Below are positions 47,060-55,826 of a stretch of 55,826 bases of DNA, one piece after another; the first letter of the stretch is position 1; each line of letters begins with the position of its first letter. The DNA is from Methylotenera sp. GTDB taxonomy: Bacteria > Pseudomonadota > Gammaproteobacteria > Burkholderiales > Methylophilaceae. The stretch covers positions 1 to 55,826 of the forward strand of contig JAUXNQ010000044.1 of the NCBI GenBank assembly GCA_030682715.1, read 5' to 3'. A model generated the notes under the pieces. It worked only from the letters and a program-made list of their open reading frames with translations, was not told where the DNA came from and did no database searches. The translations under genes and the position numbers were made by a program.

Positions 47060-48760
47060 ATGATGAAACTTCAAATCGAGCGACCTTATGCGGAAGCCAT
47101 TGTAGATAAGTTCCCTGCGCTCATTGCGTTGAAGGAACAATTGCGGTTTGGCAATCATATCGAGATTCCAGTGAGTCAGCTCACCAAACCAGAGCTGGAC
47201 TTTCTGGTTGGTCTGTATCAACTGGCAGGGCCAGAAATGCGTGGTCGTGCCGCACAGTTGCTCACTTTGCAACGTGCGGTGGACGATGATGGCGTACGCT
47301 TTAAGGCTGATTATTTAGAAGCGATAGTGCCAGCAATAGCGGGCTATTTGCTAGTCGATGCGATACGCGGCTGGCTGTTTAATGTGAATGCGGCTGGTAA
47401 GCCACTGGCGTATTTGGTGACGCGGCTAGACTACACACCGCAGTCCAACGATGAAACTGGTAAGGTATATATCGAGCTAAAAGCCAATGCCAAGGCGGCG
47501 CTAGCGAATGTAACGCTACGAATATCTGCCGTAGACATTGTCGGCAAAACCATCAGCGAGATTTTTGCCGACAAAGGTTACCTGAAAGAAACCCCCGAAT
47601 TAATCGCCAGTTACGACACCACCGTAGAACATTATTTTGACTGGCGTGCACAGTATGGCGCGCAGTTTTCCGCCAGCGGCACAGGCTTTTATGCTGAAGA
47701 CCCAACTTCCAGCCATCGCAACACGGATTGGGCGCGCAAGGATGTGATCGTGCTATCAGCCAATGGCATGGCGGCACGGCTGGTGAATGATGAAAGTATT
47801 ATCGCCAACCGTGCAACTACATTGGATGCGACTGGCGACATTCTCGGCCAATACTTAAGCAAAGCCGCCAAGAGCAATAAATACGATGCTGAAGATGAAG
47901 TCAAGCAATCGCAAGCCGCAATCCCCAAAGGCATGTTCACGCAACTGCCTGTGCATGGCTACATTTTGATGTTCCACCTCGATTTGCATCACTATTTATG
48001 GGTGCATGTGGATGATATGCAGCCTTATGAGTATCAGCCTGATCTCAAACAAAAGCTGATATTGCCACCCGAACAAACCGACCTGATAGACATACTCACC
48101 GCCGAGATGGACGTGCTGATGGATGACATTGTTGCAGGCAAATCAGGCGGCACTACGGTGTTGTGCGCTGGACCTGCTGGTGTGGGTAAAACCCTCACGG
48201 CTGAAGTGTATTCTGAAATTATCCGCAGGCCTTTATACCGTGTACATTCCGGCCAATTAGGGCTGAACGTGGCGGCAATGGAAACCGCGCTTAAAGATGT
48301 GCTGACCCGCGCCCAGCGCTGGGGTGCAGTCATGCTGATTGATGAGGCCGATGTGTATATCAAACGCCGCGATGACGACATGACCATGAATGCCGTGGTT
48401 GGCGTGTTTTTGCGCGTGCTGGAGTATTTCAACGGCCTGCTGTTTCTCACCACCAATCGCGTGGATGACATCGACGAAGCCATTGTTTCGCGCTGCATTG
48501 CCATGATTAAGTTTTACCCGCCAGATGCCGAAGCCCGCGCCAAAATCTGGCGCGTAATGACAGATCAGTTTGGCTTGAATGTGGAAGATGCGCTCATTTC
48601 CGAACTCGCCACGACTTTCCCACTAGCCAGTGGTAGAGACATTAAGGGCTTAACCAAACTCACAGCAAAATTCTGCAGCCATAAATCTGTGTCGCCGACC
48701 ATAGACGTATTCAAGCGCTGCTCGGTGTTTCGCGGCATGGATTTGGAGCGTGTAGCTTGA
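47060..48760 (+). CDS. AAA+ ATPase (CDC48/FtsH-like single AAA module)
   Basis: This 566-aa protein has an unrecognised N-terminal region of about 340 aa and a C-terminal AAA domain. Walker A is GPAGVGKTLT (371-380), Walker B VMLIDEAD (424-431) and an arginine-finger region follows (DEAIVSRC). It probably remodels proteins. It may form an operon with the NRDE gene and the chimeric gene. Confidence 0.85.
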   Translation: MMKLQIERPYAEAIVDKFPALIALKEQLRFGNHIEIPVSQLTKPELDFLVGLYQLAGPEMRGRAAQLLTLQRAVDDDGVRFKADYLEAIVPAIAGYLLVDAIRGWLFNVNAAGKPLAYLVTRLDYTPQSNDETGKVYIELKANAKAALANVTLRISAVDIVGKTISEIFADKGYLKETPELIASYDTTVEHYFDWRAQYGAQFSASGTGFYAEDPTSSHRNTDWARKDVIVLSANGMAARLVNDESIIANRATTLDATGDILGQYLSKAAKSNKYDAEDEVKQSQAAIPKGMFTQLPVHGYILMFHLDLHHYLWVHVDDMQPYEYQPDLKQKLILPPEQTDLIDILTAEMDVLMDDIVAGKSGGTTVLCAGPAGVGKTLTAEVYSEIIRRPLYRVHSGQLGLNVAAMETALKDVLTRAQRWGAVMLIDEADVYIKRRDDDMTMNAVVGVFLRVLEYFNGLLFLTTNRVDDIDEAIVSRCIAMIKFYPPDAEARAKIWRVMTDQFGLNVEDALISELATTFPLASGRDIKGLTKLTAKFCSHKSVSPTIDVFKRCSVFRGMDLERVA

Positions 48761-48773
48761 GGCTAACTAGCAC

Positions 48774-49604
48774 ATGAAAAACAAACTAGACTGGTCAGCC
48801 TACGATAGCTACGGTGAAGGAGACGCCTACGCGCAGATTCCAGCCGAAGGTGGCGCTTACGGCAAGGCAGCCTCATTGTGCATAGGCAGCCGCCAGTGCC
48901 AGCGCACGGACATCGGCGTGATGTGCCCAAGCTTTCGTATAACACACGACGATGCGCACTCCACACGGCACAGAGCAGCCACACTCAAAGCTGCACTTAA
49001 CGGCGAATATGGTAAGAATCCTTTTTTAGCCCAATTATTTGGCATTCAAGCGCAGGATGGCGAACTTCATTATCAAGATTGGGCAAAGGAAAATTATACT
49101 TGTTCCGCACTTGATCAAATACCGCCAAGCAGTCAGCCAATTTACGGTAGCCGCCATCTGCGTGATTCATACTGGAACGGTAAATTATTTTTAGGCGGTG
49201 CAGAAACAGCCACACATGCAGGTGGATATTTGGAAGGTGCGCTAGATGCCGCTACTAGACTAGTTCGTATGTTATCGCCTAACGACTTGCTAAAAACGCT
49301 TAACGCAGACAATAACGCCAGTCTGAGCCATTTTGGAAGCTGGTTATCCACGAAACGCAGCCATGTATTGGCACACTACCGTAGCCACCTAAACCGTTAC
49401 ATGACCTTGCAATTAAAAGAGCAATTAACCCAGCGCGCATTGCTGGACACCGTTGAGCAGATTTATAGCGAAGCCATAGAAAAACTGAATAGCCTACCAC
49501 TCAATACGCGTGATGTCACCATAGACAAAGGCCGCTCAGCACTGACGCCAGTCGTGCTATCACACTTCAATGGAATCAATCAGGACTTGGTAGAAACTGC
49601 TTAG
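48774..49604 (+). CDS. Chimeric protein: 4Fe-4S oxidoreductase segment plus flavin-amine-oxidase C-terminus
   Basis: This 276-aa protein has Cys36, Cys42 and Cys51 in CIGSRQCQRTDIGVMCPSF, then HSTRHRAATLKAALNGE, as in [Fe-S]/FAD oxidoreductases. Residues about 100-167 (DWAKENYTC, GKLFLGGAETATHAGGYLEG) match the C-terminal end of flavin amine oxidases. The FAD-binding N-terminus of both families is missing. It looks like a fusion of two gene fragments or a degenerate gene; expression is uncertain. Confidence 0.6.
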   Translation: MKNKLDWSAYDSYGEGDAYAQIPAEGGAYGKAASLCIGSRQCQRTDIGVMCPSFRITHDDAHSTRHRAATLKAALNGEYGKNPFLAQLFGIQAQDGELHYQDWAKENYTCSALDQIPPSSQPIYGSRHLRDSYWNGKLFLGGAETATHAGGYLEGALDAATRLVRMLSPNDLLKTLNADNNASLSHFGSWLSTKRSHVLAHYRSHLNRYMTLQLKEQLTQRALLDTVEQIYSEAIEKLNSLPLNTRDVTIDKGRSALTPVVLSHFNGINQDLVETA

Positions 49605-49751
49605 GAGTTTAACCGTAACTCATGCGCTATTTCCAACTTTCCAGAAGAAAATGAACCTGCGGAAGAGTATCAAGAGGCGATTCGACTTGATCTGCTTGTT
49701 GCCTGGCGAGAGTTCGCACTATCTGTAAATGATACGTTGCTGACACGCTAG
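49605..49751 (+). pseudogene. In-frame open stretch after the TAG stop of the chimeric gene
   Basis: The reading frame continues for 48 more codons past the TAG at 49602-49604 to a second TAG at 49749-49751. The peptide looks protein-like, for example EYQEAIRLDLLVAWREFAL. No ATG start precedes it. It may be a remnant, or the gene may once have been longer. Confidence 0.3.
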
Positions 49752-49782
49752 TTGTTGATAAAACTGTATTCAGGAGAAATAT

Positions 49783-50100
49783 ATGAGCTATATCACGTTA
49801 TGCAAACACAAAAACATGATGGAAGGCGAACTAGCCGCATTCAGCACCGATGATGGTGAAGTGATGCTAGTCTGGCCTGATGGTGGTGAGCTAAAAGCCT
49901 TTCAAGGCACTTGCCCGCATCAAGACGTGCCGCTATGGAGTACATTCAATGGTCGCATCGTCACCTGCCAATTTCACAATTGGGTATTCGATGGTCGTAC
50001 AGGTAAAGGTTTAAGCCCTACTGGCTGCGAATTAAAACAATATCCGCTTCGCATAGAGGATGGCATGGTACAAGTTAATCTAATGAGTGGTGAACCTTAG
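49783..50100 (+). CDS. Rieske [2Fe-2S] ferredoxin
   Basis: This 105-aa protein has the Rieske ligands CPH (Cys44, His46) and CQFH (Cys62, His65) in TCPHQDVPL and CQFHNWVFDG. It is soluble, with no oxygenase partner nearby, and is the type found near nif genes. AGGAGA precedes the start. Confidence 0.9.
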   Translation: MSYITLCKHKNMMEGELAAFSTDDGEVMLVWPDGGELKAFQGTCPHQDVPLWSTFNGRIVTCQFHNWVFDGRTGKGLSPTGCELKQYPLRIEDGMVQVNLMSGEP

Positions 50101-50145
50101 TTGTTTGAATCCAAAAAAGACCTCCACTAAGTTGTGGCAGGTGCC

Positions 50146-50499
50146 CTATTCATGCTCACGTGCATGATTGAGGCTGTATCGAGGTAATTCCACCACTAAA
50201 TGCGTCTGCCCTACCTTCACTTGGCAAGATAAGCGAGAAGTTGGAGTTAAGCCCCAAGCTTTGTCTAACTGGTCTTCTTCTTCATCTGTAGCGGCATTTA
50301 GTGATTTGTAGCCTTCACGAATGATGATATGACAGGTGCTGCATGCGCTTACGCCATCGCAGGCGTGTTCAATTTCAACTCCAGCATTTAGCAAGGCATC
50401 GCAAAGCACTTTGCCAGGCTTAATTTGCAACTCCATACCATCGGGGCAAGTGTCTGGATTTGGCAATACAGTGACTTTAGTTAGACTGATTTGACTCAT
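50146..50499 (-). CDS. fdx: [2Fe-2S] ferredoxin of the isc operon
   Basis: This 117-aa ISC-type ferredoxin has [11 protein letters not shown] and RLSCQVKV and ends the isc operon, overlapping hscA by 4 nt. ISC ferredoxin donates electrons for cluster assembly on IscU. Confidence 0.92.
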   Translation of the reverse strand: MSQISLTKVTVLPNPDTCPDGMELQIKPGKVLCDALLNAGVEIEHACDGVSACSTCHIIIREGYKSLNAATDEEEDQLDKAWGLTPTSRLSCQVKVGQTHLVVELPRYSLNHAREHE

Positions 50500-52388
50500 A
50501 TATTAATGCTTTCAATTTGTTTGCCTGAGAGTGCGTTGTTTATCGAAAGGTCCATACGGCGGTTTGCAAAGGTTGTGGTGGCTTCATTTAACTCAGTAGT
50601 GGCTTGGCGTAGCGTTTGTAAGCTATTAGCGTCACCAAGAATAAGCAGTTCTGCCAACTCATAAATTTTCACCCAAACCACATCCCATTCAGCTTTGCTT
50701 AAAAGCTCATGTCCGCTTTCGGCCATTGCAGTTTCAGTAGCATCTAATAACTGACGGGCTTCAACCTGCGCCTCACGCAAGGCTCGCATGTCTTTATCGT
50801 GTGCGGCGTTGGCAATACCCGCTGAAAGCATTTGGGTGATTTCAGTATCAGTCAAGCCATAAGAAGGTTTTACGGTGATTTGCGATTCATGCCCTGTCGT
50901 TTGTTCGCGCGCAGAGACTGACAACAAGCCATCCGCATCCACTTGAAAAGTCACGCGTATACGTGCTGCACCAGCCACCATTGGCGGAATGCCACGTAAT
51001 TCAAAACTAGCTAATGAACGGCATTCTGAAACCAGCTCGCGCTCACCCTGCACCACATGAAAGCTCATGGCAGTTTGGCCGTCTTTAAAGGTGGTAAAGT
51101 CTTGCGCACGTGCTGCGGGAATCGTGACATTGCGCGGAATAATCTTTTCGCTTAAGCCGCCCATCGTTTCAATACCCAATGAAAGTGGAATGACATCCAG
51201 TAGTAGTAATTCGTTACCATCGTGATTACCTGCCAGCGCATTGGCTTGTATAGCTGCGCCTAGCGCCACGACTTTATCTGGATCTAGGTTAGTCAGTGGT
51301 TCACGATAAAAGAACTCGCCTACTGCTACTCTTAAATGCGGCATACGTGTTGCACCGCCCACCAGCACCACGCCTTGTACGTCTTCCATTTGCAGATCAG
51401 CATCGCGCAAGGCTCGGCGCACAGGGCTGAATGTTTTGCTTAATAATGACTTAGTCAGCGCAATAAATATTTCACGGCTAAGTATGGCATTTACAGTCGA
51501 TTTATCAGCCAAAGCGCATGAAATCTCAGTCACAGCATCATCCGTCAAGCGCTCTTTAGCGAGGCGAGATTCAGTTAACAATAAACGAGTATCTTCTGCA
51601 CTCAAGTTGCTCAACTTAAGCGTGCTCATCAACCAATCAAAAATTGCACGGTCAAAATCATCACCACCAAGCGCAGAATCGCCACTGGTTGCCAGCACTT
51701 CAAACACGCCGCGCGTTAAACGTAGAATCGAAAAGTCAAAAGTACCGCCACCTAAATCATATACACAGTAAATACCTTCAGAGGCATTATCCAAGCCATA
51801 AGCAATTGCGGCGGCAGTTGGCTCATTGAGCAACCTTAAAACGGATATACCCGCTAAACGGGCAGCATCTTTGGTTGCTTGGCGCTGGGCATCATCAAAA
51901 TAGGCAGGCACTGTAATAACCGCGCCAGATAGCTCGCCACCTAAGCTTTCTTCTGCGCGTAAACGCAATACTTTTAGAATTTCAGCAGAAATCTCAACAG
52001 GGCTTAGTTCACCTATCACTGTCTTCAGTTTGACCATGCCTTTGGATTCGGCACCTGTAGATTCTACAAATTGATATGGCATGCTGGCAGCGTCAGCAAT
52101 GTCTTCTATGCCACGCCCCATAAAGCGTTTTACCGAAACTATAGTGTTATGTGGATCTTTAGCAGCATTGCTACGTGCATCCCAGCCTACATCCACCACG
52201 CCATCTGCCTGATAATGCACGACTGACGGTAGCAATGTACGTCCTGCATCATCTGGCAACGCAACAGCTATGCCGCTACGTACAGAGGCCACTAGTGAAT
52301 GGGTTGTACCTAAGTCTATACCAACCGCCAACCTATGCTGATGCGGTGCGGCGCTTTGACCTGGTTCAGTAATCTGTAAAAATGCCAT
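50496..52388 (-). CDS. hscA: HscA, Hsp70-type chaperone for IscU
   Basis: This 630-aa Hsp70 has [29 protein letters not shown] and [10 protein letters not shown]. It recognises the LPPVK motif of IscU, present here (residues 99-103). It lies 5 nt after hscB. Confidence 0.95.
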   Translation of the reverse strand: MAFLQITEPGQSAAPHQHRLAVGIDLGTTHSLVASVRSGIAVALPDDAGRTLLPSVVHYQADGVVDVGWDARSNAAKDPHNTIVSVKRFMGRGIEDIADAASMPYQFVESTGAESKGMVKLKTVIGELSPVEISAEILKVLRLRAEESLGGELSGAVITVPAYFDDAQRQATKDAARLAGISVLRLLNEPTAAAIAYGLDNASEGIYCVYDLGGGTFDFSILRLTRGVFEVLATSGDSALGGDDFDRAIFDWLMSTLKLSNLSAEDTRLLLTESRLAKERLTDDAVTEISCALADKSTVNAILSREIFIALTKSLLSKTFSPVRRALRDADLQMEDVQGVVLVGGATRMPHLRVAVGEFFYREPLTNLDPDKVVALGAAIQANALAGNHDGNELLLLDVIPLSLGIETMGGLSEKIIPRNVTIPAARAQDFTTFKDGQTAMSFHVVQGERELVSECRSLASFELRGIPPMVAGAARIRVTFQVDADGLLSVSAREQTTGHESQITVKPSYGLTDTEITQMLSAGIANAAHDKDMRALREAQVEARQLLDATETAMAESGHELLSKAEWDVVWVKIYELAELLILGDANSLQTLRQATTELNEATTTFANRRMDLSINNALSGKQIESINI

Positions 52389-52393
52389 TTATT

Positions 52394-52924
52394 TTAGCTA
52401 CTAATCTTATCTAATGCTTCGCCAATTTCTAAGCGTAGTTTTTCATAAAAACGTAATTCATTCACGCGTAATTCTGCTGCTGCAAAATCACCCTGCAAAT
52501 CTAAAGTTGCGGCTAACTCGTTTACTTGCAGTGTAATCTTATGTTTTAAGCGTTTTGATAATGCTTCTAAAACAACCACATCTCGACAAGCTGTAGCTTC
52601 TTCAATCGCCTCCCGCCATTCCATTTGCGCCATTAAAAAGCTGTTAGAAAGGGCTTGGGCAGTTTCTGTTTTACCTGATAGGTTAATCAAAAATTGCGCG
52701 CGGCTAGTCGGGTTACGCAAAGTTTGATAGCCATCGTTAATTAAAGTAGATTGTTGTAAAGCAATGCGTTGTTCTGATTGCGTGTTGCTTGCGTGTTTAT
52801 CTGGGTGTGCTTCAGACTGCAACTGGCGGAAAGCACGCTCTAAGCTATTTAAATCGATACTAAAGCGAGGCGCCAAGCCAAACAGTTCGAAATAATTAGT
52901 TTCAGTCAAGGTTTGCATATCCAT
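52394..52924 (-). CDS. hscB: HscB, J-domain co-chaperone
   Basis: This 176-aa protein has an N-terminal J domain with HPD (SEAHPDKH) and a helical C-terminal domain that binds IscU. The ATG at 52924 overlaps the iscA stop (TAATG), which argues against longer starts. Confidence 0.93.
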   Translation of the reverse strand: MDMQTLTETNYFELFGLAPRFSIDLNSLERAFRQLQSEAHPDKHASNTQSEQRIALQQSTLINDGYQTLRNPTSRAQFLINLSGKTETAQALSNSFLMAQMEWREAIEEATACRDVVVLEALSKRLKHKITLQVNELAATLDLQGDFAAAELRVNELRFYEKLRLEIGEALDKISS

Positions 52925-53247
52925 TAAACGGTAAAACTCTCTCCACAACCGCAGTTAGCCGTGGCATTCGGATTGTTAAACTTAAAACCTTCGTTTAGCC
53001 CTTCTTTGGCATAATCCAGCTCAGTGCCATCCATGTATACCAAGCTTGTTGGGTCAACTAACACCTTAACCCCATTGCTTTCAAAAATCATATCTTCTGG
53101 AGCAGCTTCATCCACAAACTCTAAGGTATAAGCCATGCCTGAGCAGCCTGAAGTTTTAACGCCTAAACGCAAACCAATGCCTTTGCCACGGCTATCTAAA
53201 AATTTTTGCACGCGTGCTGCAGCAACTGTCGTTAAAGTAACGGCCAT
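52924..53247 (-). CDS. iscA: IscA, A-type Fe-S carrier
   Basis: This 107-aa protein has the conserved cysteines in SGCSGMAY and NCGCGESF. The length and order suit IscA. It is followed at once by hscB. Confidence 0.93.
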   Translation of the reverse strand: MAVTLTTVAAARVQKFLDSRGKGIGLRLGVKTSGCSGMAYTLEFVDEAAPEDMIFESNGVKVLVDPTSLVYMDGTELDYAKEGLNEGFKFNNPNATANCGCGESFTV

Positions 53248-53256
53248 ACTAATCTC

Positions 53257-53634
53257 CTAAACCGAAAATGAACTACCACAGCCACAAGTAGCTGTAGCAT
53301 TGGGGTTGGTTATCACGAAACGTGAGCCTTCCAAGCCTTCTTGATAATCAATCGTAGCACCTACTAAATATTGATAGCTCATTGCATCTACCAATAAAGT
53401 AACGCCTTCTTTTTCTAATGCCAAATCATCTTCTGCCACTTGGTCGTCAAAAGCAAAACTGTATTGAAAACCTGAGCATCCGCCACCCGTTACGTAGACT
53501 CGTAATTTGAGTGATGCATCACCTTCTTCAATAAGCATTTCACTTACTTTACCAGCAGCATTTGTAGTAAAAATTATCGGTGCCAGAGCCGAATCAGCAA
53601 GCTCGGTTGTTTCGATTGTAGCGGTATCAGACAT
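53257..53634 (-). CDS. Second A-type carrier (ErpA-like)
   Basis: This 125-aa protein has [10 protein letters not shown] and [10 protein letters not shown]. It has an N-terminal extension of about 20 aa and a long middle. It lies between iscU and iscA, so the operon carries two A-type genes. Confidence 0.88.
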   Translation of the reverse strand: MSDTATIETTELADSALAPIIFTTNAAGKVSEMLIEEGDASLKLRVYVTGGGCSGFQYSFAFDDQVAEDDLALEKEGVTLLVDAMSYQYLVGATIDYQEGLEGSRFVITNPNATATCGCGSSFSV

Positions 53635-53659
53635 GTCTATACTCCATCAAGATTAAGGT

Positions 53660-54079
53660 TTAAGCAGCAGATTTACAGGCGTTGTAGCCATCGGCTTCAG
53701 TCATATTTTTACTACGATAATCAGAGATAGCTGCGCGAATCGCATCTTCAGCCAACACTGAACAGTGGATTTTTACAGGCGGTAAAGCGAGCTCTTCTGC
53801 TATATGTGTATTTTTAATATCCAAGGCTTGGTCTAGCGTTTTGCCTTTTAGCATCTCAGTCACCAATGATGATGAAGCAATCGCAGAGCCACAGCCGTAC
53901 GTTTTGAACTTGGCATCTTCAATAAAACCTGCGTCATTCACCTTGATTTGCAGTTTCATTACATCGCCACAAGCTGGCGCACCAACCATGCCAGTGCCAA
54001 CATCTTGGTCTTCTGCATCAAACGCACCAACATTGCGTGGATTTTCGTAGTGATCTAATACTTTATCGCTATATGCCAT
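53660..54079 (-). CDS. iscU: IscU scaffold
   Basis: This 139-aa scaffold has Cys37, Cys63 and Cys106 and the LPPVK motif (99-103) for HscA. It is IscU-type and lacks the ferredoxin-like and Nfu domains of NifU. It lies 21 nt after iscS. Confidence 0.95.
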   Translation of the reverse strand: MAYSDKVLDHYENPRNVGAFDAEDQDVGTGMVGAPACGDVMKLQIKVNDAGFIEDAKFKTYGCGSAIASSSLVTEMLKGKTLDQALDIKNTHIAEELALPPVKIHCSVLAEDAIRAAISDYRSKNMTEADGYNACKSAA

Positions 54080-54099
54080 TTTGTTCTCCTAAATATGAA

Positions 54100-55347
54100 T
54101 TACGCTACAACAGCTTCAGGTTCGCGGTGCGACTCTGTGCCATGGACCCAACTCACAGAGGCAATATCAATGCCTGCTTTGAACATGTCCCATAACGGCG
54201 ATAAGTCCCGCAACTGCCCTACTTTATTCTTGATAAGATCGATCGCGTAATCAATGTCAGCTTCCGTGGTGTAGCGACCAATTGAAAAGCGTATGGATGA
54301 ATGCGCCAACTCGTCTTCTCGACCTATCGCACGAAGCACGTAAGATGGCTCTAAGCTAGATGAAGTACAAGCAGAGCCGCTGGAAACCGCAATGCCTTTA
54401 ACCGCCATCATGAGAGATTCCCCTTCAACGTAGTTAAAACTTACGTTGAGGTTGTGCGGTACGCGCTGAGCTAAATCACCATTAAGATAAGCTTCTTCAA
54501 CAGTAGAGAGACCCGCCCAAAGCTTATCTCGCAAGATTCTGATACGCGCGTTTTCTTCAGCCATTTCAGCTTTAGCGATGCTAAAGGCTTCACCCATGCC
54601 AACGATTTGATGTACAGGCAATGTGCCAGAACGGAAGCCGCGTTCATGTCCACCACCATGCATCTGTGCTTCAAGACGAATACGTGGCTTACGACAAACA
54701 TACAATGCTCCGATGCCTTTTGGACCATAAGTTTTATGAGCGGAAAAACTCATTAAATCGACGGGAAGTTTTTCAAGGTCAATTTCAACTTTACCAGTGG
54801 CTTGGGCTGCATCCACATGAAAAATGATGCCTTTTTCACGGCAGATATTGCCGATGGTAATAATGTCTTGAATAACGCCAATTTCGTTATTCACCAACAT
54901 CACAGAAACCACAATCGTATCTGGCTGAATGGCAGCTTTAAAAACTTCTATATCAACTAGGCCATTTTCTAACGGTGAAAGATAGGTAGCAGTAAAACCT
55001 TCACGCTCAAGTTCGCGAACGGTGTCTAACACAGCCTTGTGTTCAGTTTTTATGGTAATTAAATGCTTACCATTGGCTGCATAAAAATGCGCAGCACCTT
55101 TAATCGCCAGATTGTTTGACTCTGTAGCACCTGATGTCCAAACGATCTCTTTAGGGTCGCAATTAACTAACGAGGCCACCTGTTCGCGCGCCAAATCTAC
55201 CGCCGCTTCGGCATTCCAACCATATGCATGGCTGCGCGATGCAGGATTGCCATAAACCTCAGTTAAGTACGGAAACATTTTATTTGCCACGCGTAAATCG
55301 ACTGGTGTGGTGGCTGAATAATCAAGATAAATTGGCAAGTCAGTCAT
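54100..55347 (-). CDS. iscS: IscS cysteine desulfurase
   Basis: This 415-aa PLP enzyme has the Lys motif [12 protein letters not shown] and catalytic Cys in [10 protein letters not shown]. The ATG at 55347 has GGAG upstream. The C-terminus is a little longer than in E. coli IscS. It heads the isc operon under a sigma-54 promoter. No iscR precedes it. Confidence 0.94.
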   Translation of the reverse strand: MTDLPIYLDYSATTPVDLRVANKMFPYLTEVYGNPASRSHAYGWNAEAAVDLAREQVASLVNCDPKEIVWTSGATESNNLAIKGAAHFYAANGKHLITIKTEHKAVLDTVRELEREGFTATYLSPLENGLVDIEVFKAAIQPDTIVVSVMLVNNEIGVIQDIITIGNICREKGIIFHVDAAQATGKVEIDLEKLPVDLMSFSAHKTYGPKGIGALYVCRKPRIRLEAQMHGGGHERGFRSGTLPVHQIVGMGEAFSIAKAEMAEENARIRILRDKLWAGLSTVEEAYLNGDLAQRVPHNLNVSFNYVEGESLMMAVKGIAVSSGSACTSSSLEPSYVLRAIGREDELAHSSIRFSIGRYTTEADIDYAIDLIKNKVGQLRDLSPLWDMFKAGIDIASVSWVHGTESHREPEAVVA

Positions 55348-55387
55348 GTGACACACTCCGTAATAGTTTGCTAGTTAAAACATAACT

Positions 55388-55403
55388 AGCAATCCGCATG
55401 CCA
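55388..55403 (-). promoter_or_regulatory. Sigma-54 promoter of the isc operon
   Basis: On the minus strand TGGCAT-GCGGA-TTGCT matches the -24/-12 consensus, with transcription expected near 55376. It implies NifA-dependent expression of iscS to fdx. Confidence 0.8.
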
Positions 55404-55486
55404 ATCAGAGCGAGGTGCGTAACTTAATGATTTTATTTAAATAAATATTTAAAACAAAATCCATGTAACAAATATATTGTAGGAAT

Positions 55487-55502
55487 TGTCGTGTTACTTA
55501 CA
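55487..55502. promoter_or_regulatory. NifA site upstream of iscS
   Basis: TGT-CGTGTTACTT-ACA is a perfect NifA site about 85 bp upstream of the isc -24 element, the usual distance. Confidence 0.82.
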
Positions 55503-55503
55503 A

Positions 55504-55685
55504 TAGTTTTACTTAGTGATAACACTCATACTATCGTTCAAAGCTGTAAAAATATTATTAACTAGCAACATTATTGTAACTAAATTATATAGAACGTTAA
55601 TTTTAGTAGGTGAATCTACACCAAATGCTAAGTTGCAAAATGGGTTATTTCAGTCACTCATTAAAAATATACAAATGTCAGCTTA
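55504..55685. other. AT-rich intergenic region before the right IS end
   Basis: No gene was found between the NifA site of the isc operon and the right IS copy. The stretch is AT-rich. Together with 55348-55503 the iscS upstream region is 338 nt long. Confidence 0.5.
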
Positions 55686-55826
55686 GGGTCCAGGCTGTGT
55701 AAAAACGTAACATTTGATATAATTATGCAACGGCATTTGTTGGAGCATATAGATGAAGCGATTCATTCAAAGTGAAGACCGAACCCAAGGGATGTTGCTA
55801 CCGGAACAGCTGGACGATTATGTTAC
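55686..55826 (+). mobile_element. 5' end of IS1182-like element, right copy (right arm of inverted repeat)
   Basis: This is the reverse complement of 1-141. The transposase start codon lies at 55753-55755, with TTGGAG upstream at 55739-55744 and a possible -10 TATAAT at 55718-55723. The 24 visible codons read MKRFIQSEDRTQG and onward, and the frame is cut by the window end. The element points outward. Confidence 0.7.

Noticed and set aside
49741-49760. Sigma-54-like box before the Rieske gene
   Set aside because: The GG of the -24 element and the GC of the -12 element are not both present.

Overview
The window is a 55.8 kb nitrogen-fixation (nif) region from a low-to-mid-GC bacterium, most likely a betaproteobacterium. 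NifH and the gene set (nifB-fdxN-nifZ, draTG, LRV Fe-S protein, CCE_0567, nifO, fixABCX) look betaproteobacterial. A 6-phosphogluconate dehydrogenase and the moderate GC would suit a methylotrophic Methylophilaceae-like host, but that placement is inference. No rRNA, tRNA or CRISPR array was seen.

Layout. 1-141 and 55686-55826 are a perfect 141-bp inverted repeat: the 5' end of an IS1182-like transposase gene, reading outward at each end. 502-10831 (+): nifA, then a long nifB operon (fdxN, HesB-like, TPR-like, LRV, two nifZ, nifS, nifT, small nif ORFs, a DegT-like protein without its PLP lysine, a SIR2-like protein, a zinc ribbon). 10937-12222 (-): bfd and a complementary bacterioferritin pair. 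12361-16502 (-): gnd, truncated haemoglobin, an unknown, draT, draG, nifO. 16961-21491 (+): nifHDK and a ferredoxin. 21724-29271 (+): nifENX, DUF269, CCE_0567, fdxB, nifQ, a SagB-like flavoprotein, rhodanese-ankyrin, an unknown. 29473-29763 (-): ferredoxin. 29939-35950 (-): modE, porin, modA, TOBE, modB, modC, TSUP. 36132-42879 (-): fixABCX, flavodiiron protein, three [2Fe-2S] proteins, TPR-like, HepT-like. 43035-44526 (-): nifV, nifW. 44736-49604 (+): DUF4202, GST, then a more GC-rich NRDE/AAA+/chimeric-flavoprotein block. 49783-50100 (+): Rieske protein. 50146-55347 (-): iscS-iscU-two A-type-hscB-hscA-fdx.

Regulation. Eight good sigma-54 -24/-12 elements are readable (nifB, nifH, nifE, gnd-dra, ferredoxin, fixA, nifV, iscS), plus one weaker one (GST). 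TGT-N10-ACA NifA sites lie upstream of nifB (two), nifH/gnd, fixA, nifV/DUF4202 (two) and iscS, and a degenerate one lies upstream of nifE. NifA carries the C-X11-C-X19-C-X4-C motif of oxygen-sensitive NifA, and no nifL is present. A ModE-like operator precedes modE.

How it works together. FixABCX and many small Fe-S proteins can feed electrons to NifH. DraT/DraG can switch NifH off and on at Arg102. The Mod system with its own porin supplies molybdate. nifB, E, N, X, Q, V and accessory genes build FeMo-co. There is no nifU; an apparently NifA-controlled isc operon without iscR probably supplies clusters together with NifS. A flavodiiron protein, truncated haemoglobin and bacterioferritins probably handle O2, NO and iron. 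nifL, nifU, nifM, nifF, nifJ and rnf were not seen in the window.
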